From the NCBI GenBank assembly GCA_030680855.1, contig JAUXUN010000057.1:95539-159538 (forward strand): a stretch of DNA of 64,000 bases. Reading direction: 5' to 3'. Positions 54,549 through 63,477 of this stretch are shown here, one piece after another. The position numbers and the translations under genes were made by a program. Origin of the DNA: Aestuariivirga sp. GTDB taxonomy: Bacteria > Pseudomonadota > Alphaproteobacteria > Rhizobiales > Aestuariivirgaceae. Below the pieces are notes generated by a model. That model searched no databases and had not been told where the DNA came from. It worked only from the letters and a program-made list of their open reading frames with translations. Position 1 is the stretch's first letter; each line of letters starts with the position of its first letter.

Positions 54549-55424
54549 ATGAAGATCAAGAAAGTCGGCATCATTGGTGCTGGGCAAATGGGCAGTGGCA
54601 TTGCGCATGTCTGCGCCCTCGCCGGATTTGACGTCGGCGTCAACGATGTCAGCAAGGAGCGCATTGATGCGGGCCTCAACACCATCAGCGGAAACCTCGG
54701 GCGGCAACTGAAATCCGGCAAGATCACTGACGCGGACCGCAACGCCGCGCTGAAGCGCATTACCCCGGTTGCGAATTTCGAAGGCTTTGCCGACTATGAT
54801 CTGGTCATCGAGTCGGCAATTGAAGACGAGCAGGTCAAGCGCAAGATTTTCCAGGCGCTGTGCCCCCATCTGAAGCCCGACACCATTGTGGCTTCCAACA
54901 CTTCGTCAATTTCCATCACGCGGCTTGCCGCGGTCACCGGCCGACCCGAAAAATTCATGGGCATCCACTTCATGAATCCCGTGCCCGTCATGGAGCTGGT
55001 GGAACTCATCCGCGGAATCGCCACCGAAGAAGCGACCTTTGCCAGCGTCAAGGAATTCACTCTCGCCCTCCACAAGACCATCGCGGTGGCCGAGGATTTC
55101 CCAGCCTTCATCGTGAACCGCATCCTGCTCCCCATGATCAACGAAGCGATCTATACGCTGTATGAGGGTGTAGGCGGCGTCGAAGCCATCGATACGGCCA
55201 TGAAGCTGGGCGCCAGGCATCCGATGGGGCCGCTCGAACTGGCTGACTTCATCGGATTGGATACCTGCCTTTCCGTCATGCAGGTGCTTTACGAAGGCCT
55301 GGCCGATTCAAAATACCGCCCCTGCCCGCTTCTGGTGAAATATGTCGAAGCCGGCTGGCTCGGACGCAAGGCCAACCGCGGCTTCTATGACTACCGCGGC
55401 GAAAAGCCGGTCCCTACCCGCTAA
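54549..55424 (+). CDS. hbdA: 3-hydroxybutyryl-CoA dehydrogenase
   Basis: This is a 291-residue NAD-dependent (S)-3-hydroxyacyl-CoA dehydrogenase. The dinucleotide motif VGIIGAGQMGSGIAHVCALAG starts at residue 5; NTSSISITRLA, the catalytic His in GIHFMNPVPVMELVE and the C-terminal LGARHPMGPLELADFIGLD are typical. It interconverts acetoacetyl-CoA and (S)-3-hydroxybutyryl-CoA. It complements phaAB chemistry elsewhere in the window. The stop overlaps the convergent thioredoxin gene by 4 bp. Confidence 0.95.
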   Translation: MKIKKVGIIGAGQMGSGIAHVCALAGFDVGVNDVSKERIDAGLNTISGNLGRQLKSGKITDADRNAALKRITPVANFEGFADYDLVIESAIEDEQVKRKIFQALCPHLKPDTIVASNTSSISITRLAAVTGRPEKFMGIHFMNPVPVMELVELIRGIATEEATFASVKEFTLALHKTIAVAEDFPAFIVNRILLPMINEAIYTLYEGVGGVEAIDTAMKLGARHPMGPLELADFIGLDTCLSVMQVLYEGLADSKYRPCPLLVKYVEAGWLGRKANRGFYDYRGEKPVPTR

Positions 55425-56035
55425 TTTTCTTCGGCAATCGCGGCCTTCATCAGGGCAACGGCTTCCGCGCTGTTCCATTCGGCCGGCCCCAGCAGGCGTC
55501 CGATTTCGCGGCCCTTGCGGTCAATGAGAAGGGTGACCGGCAGGCCCGGGGCCTGCAGCATATTGAGCGATGTGGTCGTCTCGTCGATATAAAGGCCAAG
55601 GGCGTCCGCTCCGGTCTCCTTCAAAAACGCCGCCGAGGCGTCAAGCCCCTTGCGGTCAACGCTCAGGGCCACAACCTCAAAATCCTTTGAGCCCAATTGC
55701 TTCTGCACCTCGTTCAGGGTGGGCATTTCCCTGCGGCAGGGCGCGCACCAGGTGGCCCACAAATTGAGCAAAACCACCCGGCCCTGCCATTTGCTCAACT
55801 TTACCTCGCTCCCCGTCGAATCCTTGAAAACCAGATCGGGAACAGTCGGCCGATCGGCTTTAACCAGAAAGGCGGCCATGTGCCCTACGGCAAAAGCCTT
55901 GAATCCGCCCCCGCTGTTAACCTCCACCACCTTGCGCGGATCATCGCCGGACAGGTAAATGCCAATGCCCCCGGCAATAAAGGCAAGCAGGACAACGTAA
56001 ATCAGGGAATTCCGGTTTCGCTTTAGGTCATTCAT
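55421..56035 (-). CDS. TlpA-like thiol:disulfide oxidoreductase
   Basis: This is a 204-residue membrane-anchored periplasmic thioredoxin. An N-terminal helix (SLIYVVLLAFIAGGIGIYL) precedes VPDLVFKDSTG and the active site WATWCAPCRREMP; the cis-Pro loop is GLPVTLLIDRKG. It resembles TlpA, which reduces cytochrome oxidase assembly factors in Bradyrhizobium (family knowledge). It is divergent from argH, the usual tlpA-argH arrangement in rhizobia. Confidence 0.92.
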   Translation of the reverse strand: MNDLKRNRNSLIYVVLLAFIAGGIGIYLSGDDPRKVVEVNSGGGFKAFAVGHMAAFLVKADRPTVPDLVFKDSTGSEVKLSKWQGRVVLLNLWATWCAPCRREMPTLNEVQKQLGSKDFEVVALSVDRKGLDASAAFLKETGADALGLYIDETTTSLNMLQAPGLPVTLLIDRKGREIGRLLGPAEWNSAEAVALMKAAIAEEN

Positions 56036-56072
56036 GGCTAAAAGGCTTACTCGTTCACATTAAGGATTTCCA

Positions 56073-57452
56073 ATGACCAATAAAATGTGGGGCGGCAGGT
56101 TCAAATCCGGGCCCGACGCCATCATGCAAGAGATCAATGCTTCCATCGGCTTTGATAAGCGCCTCTATGCCCAGGACATCGCAGGCTCGAAAGCCCATGC
56201 AGCAATGCTGGCCCAGCAGGGCATCATTTCAAAGTCCGACGCCAAGGAAATTACCCGTGGCCTCGATCAGGTTCAAGCCGAGATCGAAGGAGGCCAATTC
56301 ACCTTTTCGACAGCCCTTGAAGACATCCACATGAATGTCGAGCAGCGCCTGAAGGACATCATCGGCGAGCCTGCTGGCCGTTTGCATACGGCGCGCTCGC
56401 GCAATGACCAGATTGCCACGGATTTCCGCCTTTATATCAGGGACGCAGTCGAACATCTCGATGGCCAGTTGAAGGGCCTGCAATTGGCGCTCGCCGAAAA
56501 AGCCGAAAGCCATGCCAAAACCATCATGCCCGGCTTTACCCATCTGCAGGTGGCCCAGCCCATCACCTTCGGTCATCATTGCCTCGCTTACGTGGAAATG
56601 CTGGCGCGTGACCGCTCAAGATTGGCGGACGCAAGAGTGCGGATGAACGAAAGCCCCTTGGGTGCCGCGGCCCTTGCCGGCACATCATTTCCCATTGACC
56701 GCACCATGACGGCCAGGGCCCTGGGCTTTGACCGGCCCATGCGCAACTCACTGGATGCGGTGGCTGACCGTGATTTTGTTCTGGAGCTTCTCTCTGCCGC
56801 CGCCATTTGCGCCACGCATCTCTCGCGGCTCGCCGAAGAAATTGTCATCTGGTCCACCACGCAATTCCGCTTTGTGAAACTCTCCGACAAATTCACGACG
56901 GGCTCCTCCATCATGCCGCAAAAGCGCAATGCCGATGCGGCGGAACTGGTGCGCGCCAAGCCCGGACGGATTTTGGGTGCGCTCACCTCCCTGCTTGTTG
57001 TCATGAAGGGCCTTCCGCTCACCTATTCCAAGGACATGCAGGAAGACAAGGAACCGGCCTTCGACGCCATTGATAATCTGTCGCTGGCCATTGCGGCGAT
57101 GGCCGGCATGGTGCGTGACCTTGTGCCCAACGCCGAAGTCATGCGCCTTGCCGCTGCAAGCGGGTTTTCAACCGCCACCGATCTGGCCGACTGGCTCGTC
57201 CGTACACTGAAGATGCCGTTCCGCGAGGCCCACCATGTGGCGGGTGCGCTTGTGGCACTCGCCGAAAAGCAGGGCTGCGATTTGCCGGAGCTGAAACTGG
57301 AAGACATGCAAAAAATCGAAAAGCGCATTACAAGGGATGTCTACAAGGTGCTCACCGTCGAAGCCTCCGTTGCCTCGCGCACGAGTTTTGGCGGAACCGC
57401 ACCGGCAAATGTGGCGCGCCAAGCCAGGCGTTGGCTGAAACTGTTGAAGTAA
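56073..57452 (+). CDS. argH: Argininosuccinate lyase
   Basis: This 459-residue fumarase/aspartase-superfamily enzyme splits argininosuccinate to arginine and fumarate. It begins [21 protein letters not shown]; the catalytic His is in [12 protein letters not shown] and PGFTHLQ, and the mobile loop signature [16 protein letters not shown] is intact. It heads argH-lptM-lysA. argC is at 30661. Confidence 0.97.
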   Translation: MTNKMWGGRFKSGPDAIMQEINASIGFDKRLYAQDIAGSKAHAAMLAQQGIISKSDAKEITRGLDQVQAEIEGGQFTFSTALEDIHMNVEQRLKDIIGEPAGRLHTARSRNDQIATDFRLYIRDAVEHLDGQLKGLQLALAEKAESHAKTIMPGFTHLQVAQPITFGHHCLAYVEMLARDRSRLADARVRMNESPLGAAALAGTSFPIDRTMTARALGFDRPMRNSLDAVADRDFVLELLSAAAICATHLSRLAEEIVIWSTTQFRFVKLSDKFTTGSSIMPQKRNADAAELVRAKPGRILGALTSLLVVMKGLPLTYSKDMQEDKEPAFDAIDNLSLAIAAMAGMVRDLVPNAEVMRLAAASGFSTATDLADWLVRTLKMPFREAHHVAGALVALAEKQGCDLPELKLEDMQKIEKRITRDVYKVLTVEASVASRTSFGGTAPANVARQARRWLKLLK

Positions 57453-57462
57453 GGGGAAACAC

Positions 57463-57570
57463 ATGAAACTCATCATCACTTTGCTGCTCCTGGCGGGCAT
57501 CACCACCACGCTGAATAGCTGCGGCCGGCGCGGCGATCCGGAAGCGCCGAAATTGCAGCAGGCCCAGTAA
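57463..57570 (+). CDS. lptM: LptM-like small lipoprotein
   Basis: This 35-residue ORF is too short for the track. A hydrophobic signal (KLIITLLLLAGITTT) is followed by the lipobox LNSC and the conserved start CGRRGDPEAP of the YifL/LptM family. The mature lipoprotein, about 17 residues, helps LptD oxidative maturation in E. coli. The ATG at 57463 has AAGGGG upstream. It lies 10 bp after argH and 3 bp before lysA, the usual position in alphaproteobacteria. Confidence 0.85.
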   Translation: MKLIITLLLLAGITTTLNSCGRRGDPEAPKLQQAQ

Positions 57571-57573
57571 TTA

Positions 57574-58848
57574 ATGCATCACTTTGACTACCGTGATGGC
57601 GTGCTTCATGCGGAGGATGTTGATATCAGCATCATCGCCGATGAAATCGGCACGCCCTTCTATTGCTATTCCACCGCCACCCTGGAGCGCCATTACCGCG
57701 TCATGAGCGAAGCCTTCAAGGACAGCGAACACACCATCTGCTATGCCATGAAGGCCAATTCCAACCAGGCCGTGATCAGGACAATGGCCGATCTGGGCGC
57801 CGGCATGGATGTGGTCTCCGAAGGCGAGCTGCGCCGCGCCCTGGCCGCCGGCGTTCCCGGCCGCAAGATCGTCTTTTCCGGCGTCGGCAAAACTGCTCGC
57901 GAAATGGCCCTTGGCCTGAAAGAAGGCGTTTCCTGCTTCAATGTGGAATCAGAGCCGGAGTTGGAACTGCTCTCGCAAGTGGCCCAGCGCACCGGCCAGC
58001 GCGCCACCATTTCGATCCGCGTCAATCCCGATGTCGATGCCAAAACCCACGCCAAGATCACCACCGGCAAGGCCGACAATAAATTTGGAATTTCCTTCAC
58101 CCGCGCCTCGCAAGTCTATGCCCGCGCCGCGGCTCTTCCCGGCCTTGATGTCGCCGGCATCGATATGCATATCGGCAGCCAGATCACCGACATCGAGCCC
58201 TTCGAACAGGCTTTCAAGCTGATGGCCGAACTTGCGGTGCGGCTGAAATCGGAAGGCCACAACATTCGCCATCTCGATCTGGGCGGCGGCCTTGGCGTGC
58301 CCTATCGCGGCACCAATGACGTGCCGCCCCACCCCGATGAATATGCCGCCATGGTGAAGCGCACGCTCGGCCACCTCGGCCTGAAGTACGTCCTCGAGCC
58401 CGGCCGCATGATTGTTGGCAACGCCGGAATCCTGGTGTCCCGCGTGATTTACGTAAAGGAAAACGACGGGAATTATTTCGTCATTCAGGATGCGGCGATG
58501 AACGATCTCATCCGGCCAACCCTCTATGACGCCTTTCACGAGATCATCCCGGTGAAGAAGCCCGCAGACAAAGCCGCGGAAATCACCGCCGATATCGTGG
58601 GCCCTGTCTGCGAAACTGGAGATTACATTGCCAAGGCACGGCGTTTGCCCACGCCCGAACCGGGTGACCTCCTCGCCACCATGACCGCCGGGGCCTATGG
58701 CGCCGTTCAGTCCGGCACCTACAACACAAGGCCGCTGGTTGCCGAAGTCCTGGTGAAGGGCAGCACCTGGTCACTGGTCAGGCCCCGCCAAACCTATGAG
58801 GATTTGATTGGGCTGGACCGGCTTGCCCTTTGGCAAGCGAAAAATTGA
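57574..58848 (+). CDS. lysA: Diaminopimelate decarboxylase
   Basis: This is a 424-residue fold-type III PLP enzyme making lysine from meso-DAP. The PLP lysine lies in CYAMKANSNQAV (residue about 61), followed by DVVSEGELRRAL, HIGSQI, DLGGGLGVPY and EPGRMIVGNAG. The partner-subunit residues are in GPVCETGDYIAK and MTAGAYGAVQSGTYN. It completes the argH-lptM-lysA operon. The inverted dispersed repeat lies directly downstream. Confidence 0.97.
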   Translation: MHHFDYRDGVLHAEDVDISIIADEIGTPFYCYSTATLERHYRVMSEAFKDSEHTICYAMKANSNQAVIRTMADLGAGMDVVSEGELRRALAAGVPGRKIVFSGVGKTAREMALGLKEGVSCFNVESEPELELLSQVAQRTGQRATISIRVNPDVDAKTHAKITTGKADNKFGISFTRASQVYARAAALPGLDVAGIDMHIGSQITDIEPFEQAFKLMAELAVRLKSEGHNIRHLDLGGGLGVPYRGTNDVPPHPDEYAAMVKRTLGHLGLKYVLEPGRMIVGNAGILVSRVIYVKENDGNYFVIQDAAMNDLIRPTLYDAFHEIIPVKKPADKAAEITADIVGPVCETGDYIAKARRLPTPEPGDLLATMTAGAYGAVQSGTYNTRPLVAEVLVKGSTWSLVRPRQTYEDLIGLDRLALWQAKN

Positions 58849-58856
58849 GCACGAGT

Positions 58857-59079
58857 CTCCGGGGATGAAAGCGGCCCTCCGCTTCCCGGGTGGATTTCAC
58901 GATGTCAAACAGCGGCGGCGGGATGTCCCCGCCTGAAGCTTCCGGAGTTGAAGGAACGTTACGCCCCAGCCCCGGAGGCCCCATCCACCCCTTGAGATCA
59001 CTGTCATGATCAGCAACCGTCCGGAATGAACTCGCCATCCTTGCCATAATAGGAATATATTGTCAAGGAATAAATTCAC
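58857..59079 (-). repeat. Dispersed 0.2 kb repeat, copy 2 (inverted)
   Basis: This is the reverse-orientation partner of 8101-8325. On the minus strand it reads TTGACAATATATTCCTATTATG, then GCTGATCATGACAGTGATCT, and ends in the hairpin GAAGCGG-aggg-CCGCTTTC just after lysA. The 321 bp between lysA and the TIGR02302 start hold only this repeat and a short AT-poor leader. It may act as the lysA 3' boundary, but it points against that gene. Confidence 0.8.
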
Positions 59080-59169
59080 GGAACGGTTCGCGGCGGTTCC
59101 GCCGCTCATGAAAAAGTGATGAATAATCCCGGGCACAATTTTGCCGAGGTGTGCTATTATCTCTCAGGC

Positions 59170-61692
59170 ATGGCTGAACTCACACAGGCTCGCATTGAGC
59201 GTAAAATTGCGGCAGCGCGCTTGGCCCTTTTCTGGGAAAGCCTGTGGGATGCCCTGTGCTGGCCCCTGATATTAACCCTGGTATTGGCCGCAACGGCCCT
59301 GTCCGGCTTGCTGACCCTGCTCCCTGACCTGCTGCGCTATGGCCTCCTGGGCTTTCTCGTTGTGGCGATTATCTGGTCGCTGCGGCACGTTTTTAGAATC
59401 ACCTGGCCCAGCCCCTACGCCGCCATGCGCCGGATCGAGGCCCATTCCAGTCTTTTCAACCGTCCGCTGTCCACAAGCAATGATACGCTTGCAGGAGACG
59501 GCCTTGACGAAAGAAGCCTCGCCCTCTGGGAAGAACACAAGCGCCGCCAATTGGCCAAGCTGTCCGGCCTCAAGGTTGGAACCCCGCAGTCCAACTGGCG
59601 CGATCTCGATCCCCGCTCTTTAAGGGTGCCCGCCAGCCTTGCCCTGCTCGCGGTTCTTTTCCTGTCCCAGGGCGAAGGCGTCTCAAATCTCAAGGACACC
59701 TTTCAGGTGGGACCGGCTGTCGCCCAAAAGCCCATAAGCCTCGATGCCTGGCTGAAGCCTCCGGCCTATACCGGAAAACCGCCGTTGCTGCTCACTAGCC
59801 CGGCCCAGATTGAGAAACTGAAAACCGACAGCAGCATCCGCATCCCCGAGAACAGTGGCCTCGTGCTGCGCCTCGACGGCGCCAAGAATCCGCAGCTTGC
59901 TTTCTATGACCTGTCAAAACCGGATGAGGAATTGAAAAGCCAGACGGCGACGACCAAATCAGCCAATGGCCTGTTCGAAGCCGAAGCCAAACTCAGCGTA
60001 GCCACGCTAATCAGGGTTCTCGACGGCAACACCGAACTGGCGGCCTGGCATGTTTCCCTCATTCCCGACAATCCGCCGAGCGTCTCCATTGTCGAAGAGC
60101 CGAAATCGGAAAGCCTCGGCTCCCTCACCGTGAAGTGGATGGCTAGCGATGACTACGGCGTGTCCGGCATCACCTCGCAGGTCGACCTGTCGGACAACCA
60201 GCAGGATGGCGTTGGCTTCGCCAGCAATGGCGTGTTCCTGTTTGATCCGCCGAAATTTCCCGTGAGCCTGCGCAAATCATCGCCGCGAGAGGAACTGGGA
60301 TCAACCAGTGCCGATCTCACCGCCCATCCCTGGGCCGGCCTTTTCGTGGACCTCACCCTTGAAGTCACCGACGCCGCCAGGCAGGCCACCAAAAGCGAAG
60401 TGAAATCATTCAAGCTTCCTGAACGGTTTTTCACCAAACCCCTGGCCCAGGCCCTGATCGAGCAGCGCAAGGCCCTGATCATGGATCCAGACGAAGCGGG
60501 CACCGTGGGAAAATTGCTGCGGGCCCTGTTGATCTACCCCGCCGGCCTCATCGAAAACAGCGGAACCCAAATTGCCATCGCCACGATAATCTCGCGCATA
60601 AACAATGTGCGAGGTCACAGTGATGTGAAAGAAGCCGTCGATCTCCTCTGGCAGACGGCACTGGGCATTGAGGAAGGCGACCTTTCCGATGCCCGCGCCG
60701 AACTCGAAGCCGCCCGCAAGGCGCTGGAGCGCGCCCTGGCTGAGGGTGCCACGCCTGAGCAATTGCAGGAATTGATGAAGAACCTGCGCGGCGCCATGGA
60801 CCGCTACATGCAATCCATGCAGAGGGAAGCGGAAAAGCGCATGGCCCAGGGCCAGCAAAACAAGAACCGGCGCGCCCCCAACGGCAAGATGATCACCCAG
60901 CAAGACCTGCAGGAGATGCTCGACACGATTGAAAAGCTGACCCAGAACGGCGCCAACGAAGCGGCCCAGGAACTGCTCGCCCAGCTTGACGAGATTCTGA
61001 AAAATCTTGAACCCGGCATGGCCCAGCAGGGCGGGCCTCCCGGCGATTCGGCAACAACTGAAATGCTCAACGAACTTTCCGAACTCATGCGCCGCCAGCA
61101 GGAGCTGATGGATAGAACCCAGCGCGCCCAGCCCGGAGACGAAGGCGACCCCCTGGGCCAGGAAGGCGATGATCCCGGAAACCGCAGCGGGAACCAGGGC
61201 CAGGGCACCAACGGGCTTGCCGGCGAACAGGGCGACCTTGGCCGCATGCTCCAGCAATTCATGCGGCAATTGGGCCAGAACGGCCTGCAGGCTCCGCCCT
61301 CCTTCGGTGAAGCCGGAAAGCAAATGGGAGAAGCCGAGCAATCCCTCCAGCAGCAGCAGCGCGAACAGGCCCTGGGCGCGCAGGGCGAGGCCCTGAACCA
61401 GTTGCGCCAGGGCGCCCAGGAGATGGCCCGCCAGATTCAGCAGCAGGGCCAGTCCGGCCAGGACAACACGGGGCGTGATGGACAGGCGAGAGGCGACACC
61501 CATGATCCGTTGGGCCGGCCCATGCCCAATAGCGGCGACCAATTTGGCCCCAAGGAAAACATGTTGCCGTCCGAGCTTGCCATCCGCCGCGCCCGGGAAA
61601 TCCTCGAACTCCTGCGCTCGCGCGCCAACACCCCGGACCTGCCGCGCATCGACAAGGATTACATCGACCGTCTGCTCCGCGGACTCTACTAA
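59170..61692 (+). CDS. TIGR02302/DUF4175 family membrane protein
   Basis: This is an 840-residue protein known mainly in alphaproteobacteria. Two N-terminal membrane helices (residues about 24-75) start RIERKIAAARLALFWESLWDAL. A periplasmic-like middle part follows (PVAQKPISLDAWLKPPAYTGKPPLLL). The last third is rich in Gln, Gly and Met with predicted helices (QEMLDTIEKLTQNGANEAAQELLAQLDEIL, QQQQREQALG). The function is unknown; the Gln-rich helical part suggests a scaffold. The ATG at 59170 is preferred over the track's GTG at 59116 by family N-terminus, although no strong ribosome site is visible. Confidence 0.85.
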   Translation: MAELTQARIERKIAAARLALFWESLWDALCWPLILTLVLAATALSGLLTLLPDLLRYGLLGFLVVAIIWSLRHVFRITWPSPYAAMRRIEAHSSLFNRPLSTSNDTLAGDGLDERSLALWEEHKRRQLAKLSGLKVGTPQSNWRDLDPRSLRVPASLALLAVLFLSQGEGVSNLKDTFQVGPAVAQKPISLDAWLKPPAYTGKPPLLLTSPAQIEKLKTDSSIRIPENSGLVLRLDGAKNPQLAFYDLSKPDEELKSQTATTKSANGLFEAEAKLSVATLIRVLDGNTELAAWHVSLIPDNPPSVSIVEEPKSESLGSLTVKWMASDDYGVSGITSQVDLSDNQQDGVGFASNGVFLFDPPKFPVSLRKSSPREELGSTSADLTAHPWAGLFVDLTLEVTDAARQATKSEVKSFKLPERFFTKPLAQALIEQRKALIMDPDEAGTVGKLLRALLIYPAGLIENSGTQIAIATIISRINNVRGHSDVKEAVDLLWQTALGIEEGDLSDARAELEAARKALERALAEGATPEQLQELMKNLRGAMDRYMQSMQREAEKRMAQGQQNKNRRAPNGKMITQQDLQEMLDTIEKLTQNGANEAAQELLAQLDEILKNLEPGMAQQGGPPGDSATTEMLNELSELMRRQQELMDRTQRAQPGDEGDPLGQEGDDPGNRSGNQGQGTNGLAGEQGDLGRMLQQFMRQLGQNGLQAPPSFGEAGKQMGEAEQSLQQQQREQALGAQGEALNQLRQGAQEMARQIQQQGQSGQDNTGRDGQARGDTHDPLGRPMPNSGDQFGPKENMLPSELAIRRAREILELLRSRANTPDLPRIDKDYIDRLLRGLY

Positions 61693-61733
61693 ACCGCAGT
61701 CAGGTTCAACAAGCGCCGGCTATGTTCTGTGTT

Positions 61734-62066
61734 TTAAGAGAACGTCTCACCATCAGGGATGTTAGGAAGAGTAACTCCCCTAAAGTCCCCACTCCCCGAC
61801 GACTTTAGGCCCAAATTGAAAAGTCCCAACAAATTATCTCGGAGAAAAACCCCCACTTTGGTTTCCTGCTTGTTCCAGCGGACACTTAGGTCAGGCTCGG
61901 ACTCCATTGTTATTTCATATGGCAGGCCAATTGCGCCGACAATTTTTTTACCGTCAAGGATGCCGAGTGAATACAAATAAAAATACGAGGTTTCACCATC
62001 GTATTCGAATACTCCAGCGTAATCGCCTTTGGTTCTAGTCGACGTGATAAAAATATCGTCTGCCAT
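61734..62066 (-). CDS. Small DUF2251-like protein
   Basis: This 110-residue protein starts MADDIFITSTRTKG (62066) rather than the track's 62171, which overlaps hpt. The segment GVFEYDGETSYFYLYSL resembles what I recall of the DUF2251 family; the match is from memory. The rest is mixed alpha/beta, with no signal or membrane segment. Composition is clearly richer in A/T than the neighbours, a sign of recent acquisition. It lies 11 bp downstream of hpt. The function is unknown; an immunity-type role is only a guess. Confidence 0.65.
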   Translation of the reverse strand: MADDIFITSTRTKGDYAGVFEYDGETSYFYLYSLGILDGKKIVGAIGLPYEITMESEPDLSVRWNKQETKVGVFLRDNLLGLFNLGLKSSGSGDFRGVTLPNIPDGETFS

Positions 62067-62077
62067 CTTCGTGCAAT

Positions 62078-62629
62078 CTAAGTTGCCGTCACCACATGCC
62101 CGACAAAGGGCAGTTCCCTGAACTGGTGCGCCATGTCCATGCCGTAGCCCACCACAAATTTGTCCGGGCATGAAAAGCCGCAGAAATCTGCCTTGATATT
62201 GGCCGCGAGATGCCCCGGCTTTTCCAGGAGCACGGCCGTCAACACGCTGGAAGCGCCGCGCGCCATCAGCAGGTCCTTGGCAAAGGCCAGCGTCCGGCCC
62301 GATTCGAGAATGTCATCGACCAGCATCACGTCCCGGTTCTTGATCGGCGATTCGATGTCGCGCAGAACTTCAACCTGCCCCGAAGAAACTTGGGCCGTCC
62401 GGTAGCTCGCCAGAATCATGAAATCCACTTCCGGCGAAAGGCCCGCATGATGCATGGCGCGGATCAGGTCGGCTGCAAAGATGAAGCTGCCTTTCAAAAC
62501 CGGAACCACCAGCAGGTTCTTGGGCTTTCGCGCCGCGATTTCGCGGGCAAGTATGGTGATGCGTTTTGCAATGTCGGCTTCCGAGAACAGGACCGAAATG
62601 CGGTGGCCGTCGATGGTAATGTCGCTCAT
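62078..62629 (-). CDS. hpt: Hypoxanthine phosphoribosyltransferase
   Basis: This is a 183-residue type I PRTase of purine salvage. The PRPP loop VMLVDDILESGRTLAFAKDLL lies near residues 99-119, with VLKGSFIFAADLIRAM for pyrophosphate binding and KFVVGYGMD near the base pocket. It overlaps the upstream zinc-ribbon gene by 4 bp, so the two are co-translated. Confidence 0.95.
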   Translation of the reverse strand: MSDITIDGHRISVLFSEADIAKRITILAREIAARKPKNLLVVPVLKGSFIFAADLIRAMHHAGLSPEVDFMILASYRTAQVSSGQVEVLRDIESPIKNRDVMLVDDILESGRTLAFAKDLLMARGASSVLTAVLLEKPGHLAANIKADFCGFSCPDKFVVGYGMDMAHQFRELPFVGHVVTAT

Positions 62630-63336
62630 GGAGAAGGGTTTGAGCCGATTTCATCCCTGTGTGCAAAGCGAATTTGCAGATTCTTCGCAGTTTCCGGCGG
62701 CGAGGCGACGCGCGTCACAAAATTCGTGGATTCACCCGCCCGCAAGGGCCTTGCCCCCGTATCCAGGGTCCAGGTGTAAACCTCGGCCCGTTGCCCGTCA
62801 TTCAGGGCAAAGCGCAGCCACGGTATTTTCTGGCTGCTGCTGGAAATATTGCTGATCTCGCCTTTGATGCTCAGCACCCGCACCCCGTCGACAAAGGCAT
62901 GTTGCTGCTCAACGCGCCGGACCTCGAGCCCGTAGATATTGACGTTATAACCCACGGCGTCATAGGCCCGCACCGTGACGGGAGCCACGCTCACCACAAA
63001 TTCCGGAAACGATGCGGCCGCGGCCACCGGCATCAGCACACAGGCGCCAAGAATGGCCCAGCCCCGCAACCGGCCCAGCCTTTGGCGCTTTTTCACCGCA
63101 AAGGCCTCCTTCGCCCGCCGCGACGCCTCCACCAGGCGCTTTACTTCGCTATCCGGCTCAAAGCCATGCTCAATGACGGCGGGCACCTTGCGCGGCGAAA
63201 TATCGACGATTTCAATGGCGCGGGCTTCGATCCAGCTGTGGCCGCAGGCCGAACAGCTGATGGCCATGCCATCGCCCGACAGGCGCTGGTCCGGAAAATT
63301 GTAGTGCGTAGCGCAGGAAGGACAAGAAATTATCAT
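62626..63336 (-). CDS. MJ0042-type zinc-ribbon membrane protein
   Basis: This is a 236-residue protein. The N-terminal zinc ribbon is CPSCATHYNFPDQRLSGDGM followed by CSACGHSW. A basic linker and one membrane helix (RGWAILGACVLMPVAAAAS, residues about 95-115) lead to a C-terminal beta-rich domain of the DUF3426 kind (VRVLSIKGEISNISSSSQKIPWLRF). Such proteins are usual next to ftsE in alphaproteobacteria; the function is unknown. It is divergent from ftsE and upstream of hpt. Confidence 0.87.
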   Translation of the reverse strand: MIISCPSCATHYNFPDQRLSGDGMAISCSACGHSWIEARAIEIVDISPRKVPAVIEHGFEPDSEVKRLVEASRRAKEAFAVKKRQRLGRLRGWAILGACVLMPVAAAASFPEFVVSVAPVTVRAYDAVGYNVNIYGLEVRRVEQQHAFVDGVRVLSIKGEISNISSSSQKIPWLRFALNDGQRAEVYTWTLDTGARPLRAGESTNFVTRVASPPETAKNLQIRFAHRDEIGSNPSP

Positions 63337-63418
63337 CTGAAGATCATATCATCCATTGATTCGCCTGCGCCCTCCGCCTAAAGCCCAAGCACCCCTCATT
63401 TGTTAACAGCAAACAGGG

Positions 63419-63433
63419 TTAATGCGGCGTTAA
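63419..63433. promoter_or_regulatory. CtrA-type box TTAA-N7-TTAA
   Basis: TTAATGCGGCGTTAA matches the CtrA consensus TTAA-N7-TTAA exactly. It lies 45 bp before the ftsE start, between the divergent zinc-ribbon and ftsE genes. CtrA controls division genes in alphaproteobacteria, so cell-cycle control of ftsE is inferred. Confidence 0.55.
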
Positions 63434-63477
63434 GACCGGTCGTGCGTGGCAGCTATTTCGGCTTGGAGTTCGGTTTA

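Noticed and set aside
60406-61542. 378-residue minus-strand ORF
   Set aside because: Antisense shadow of the Gln/Gly-rich part of the TIGR02302 gene; its Leu/Ala richness is a product of the opposite-strand codons.
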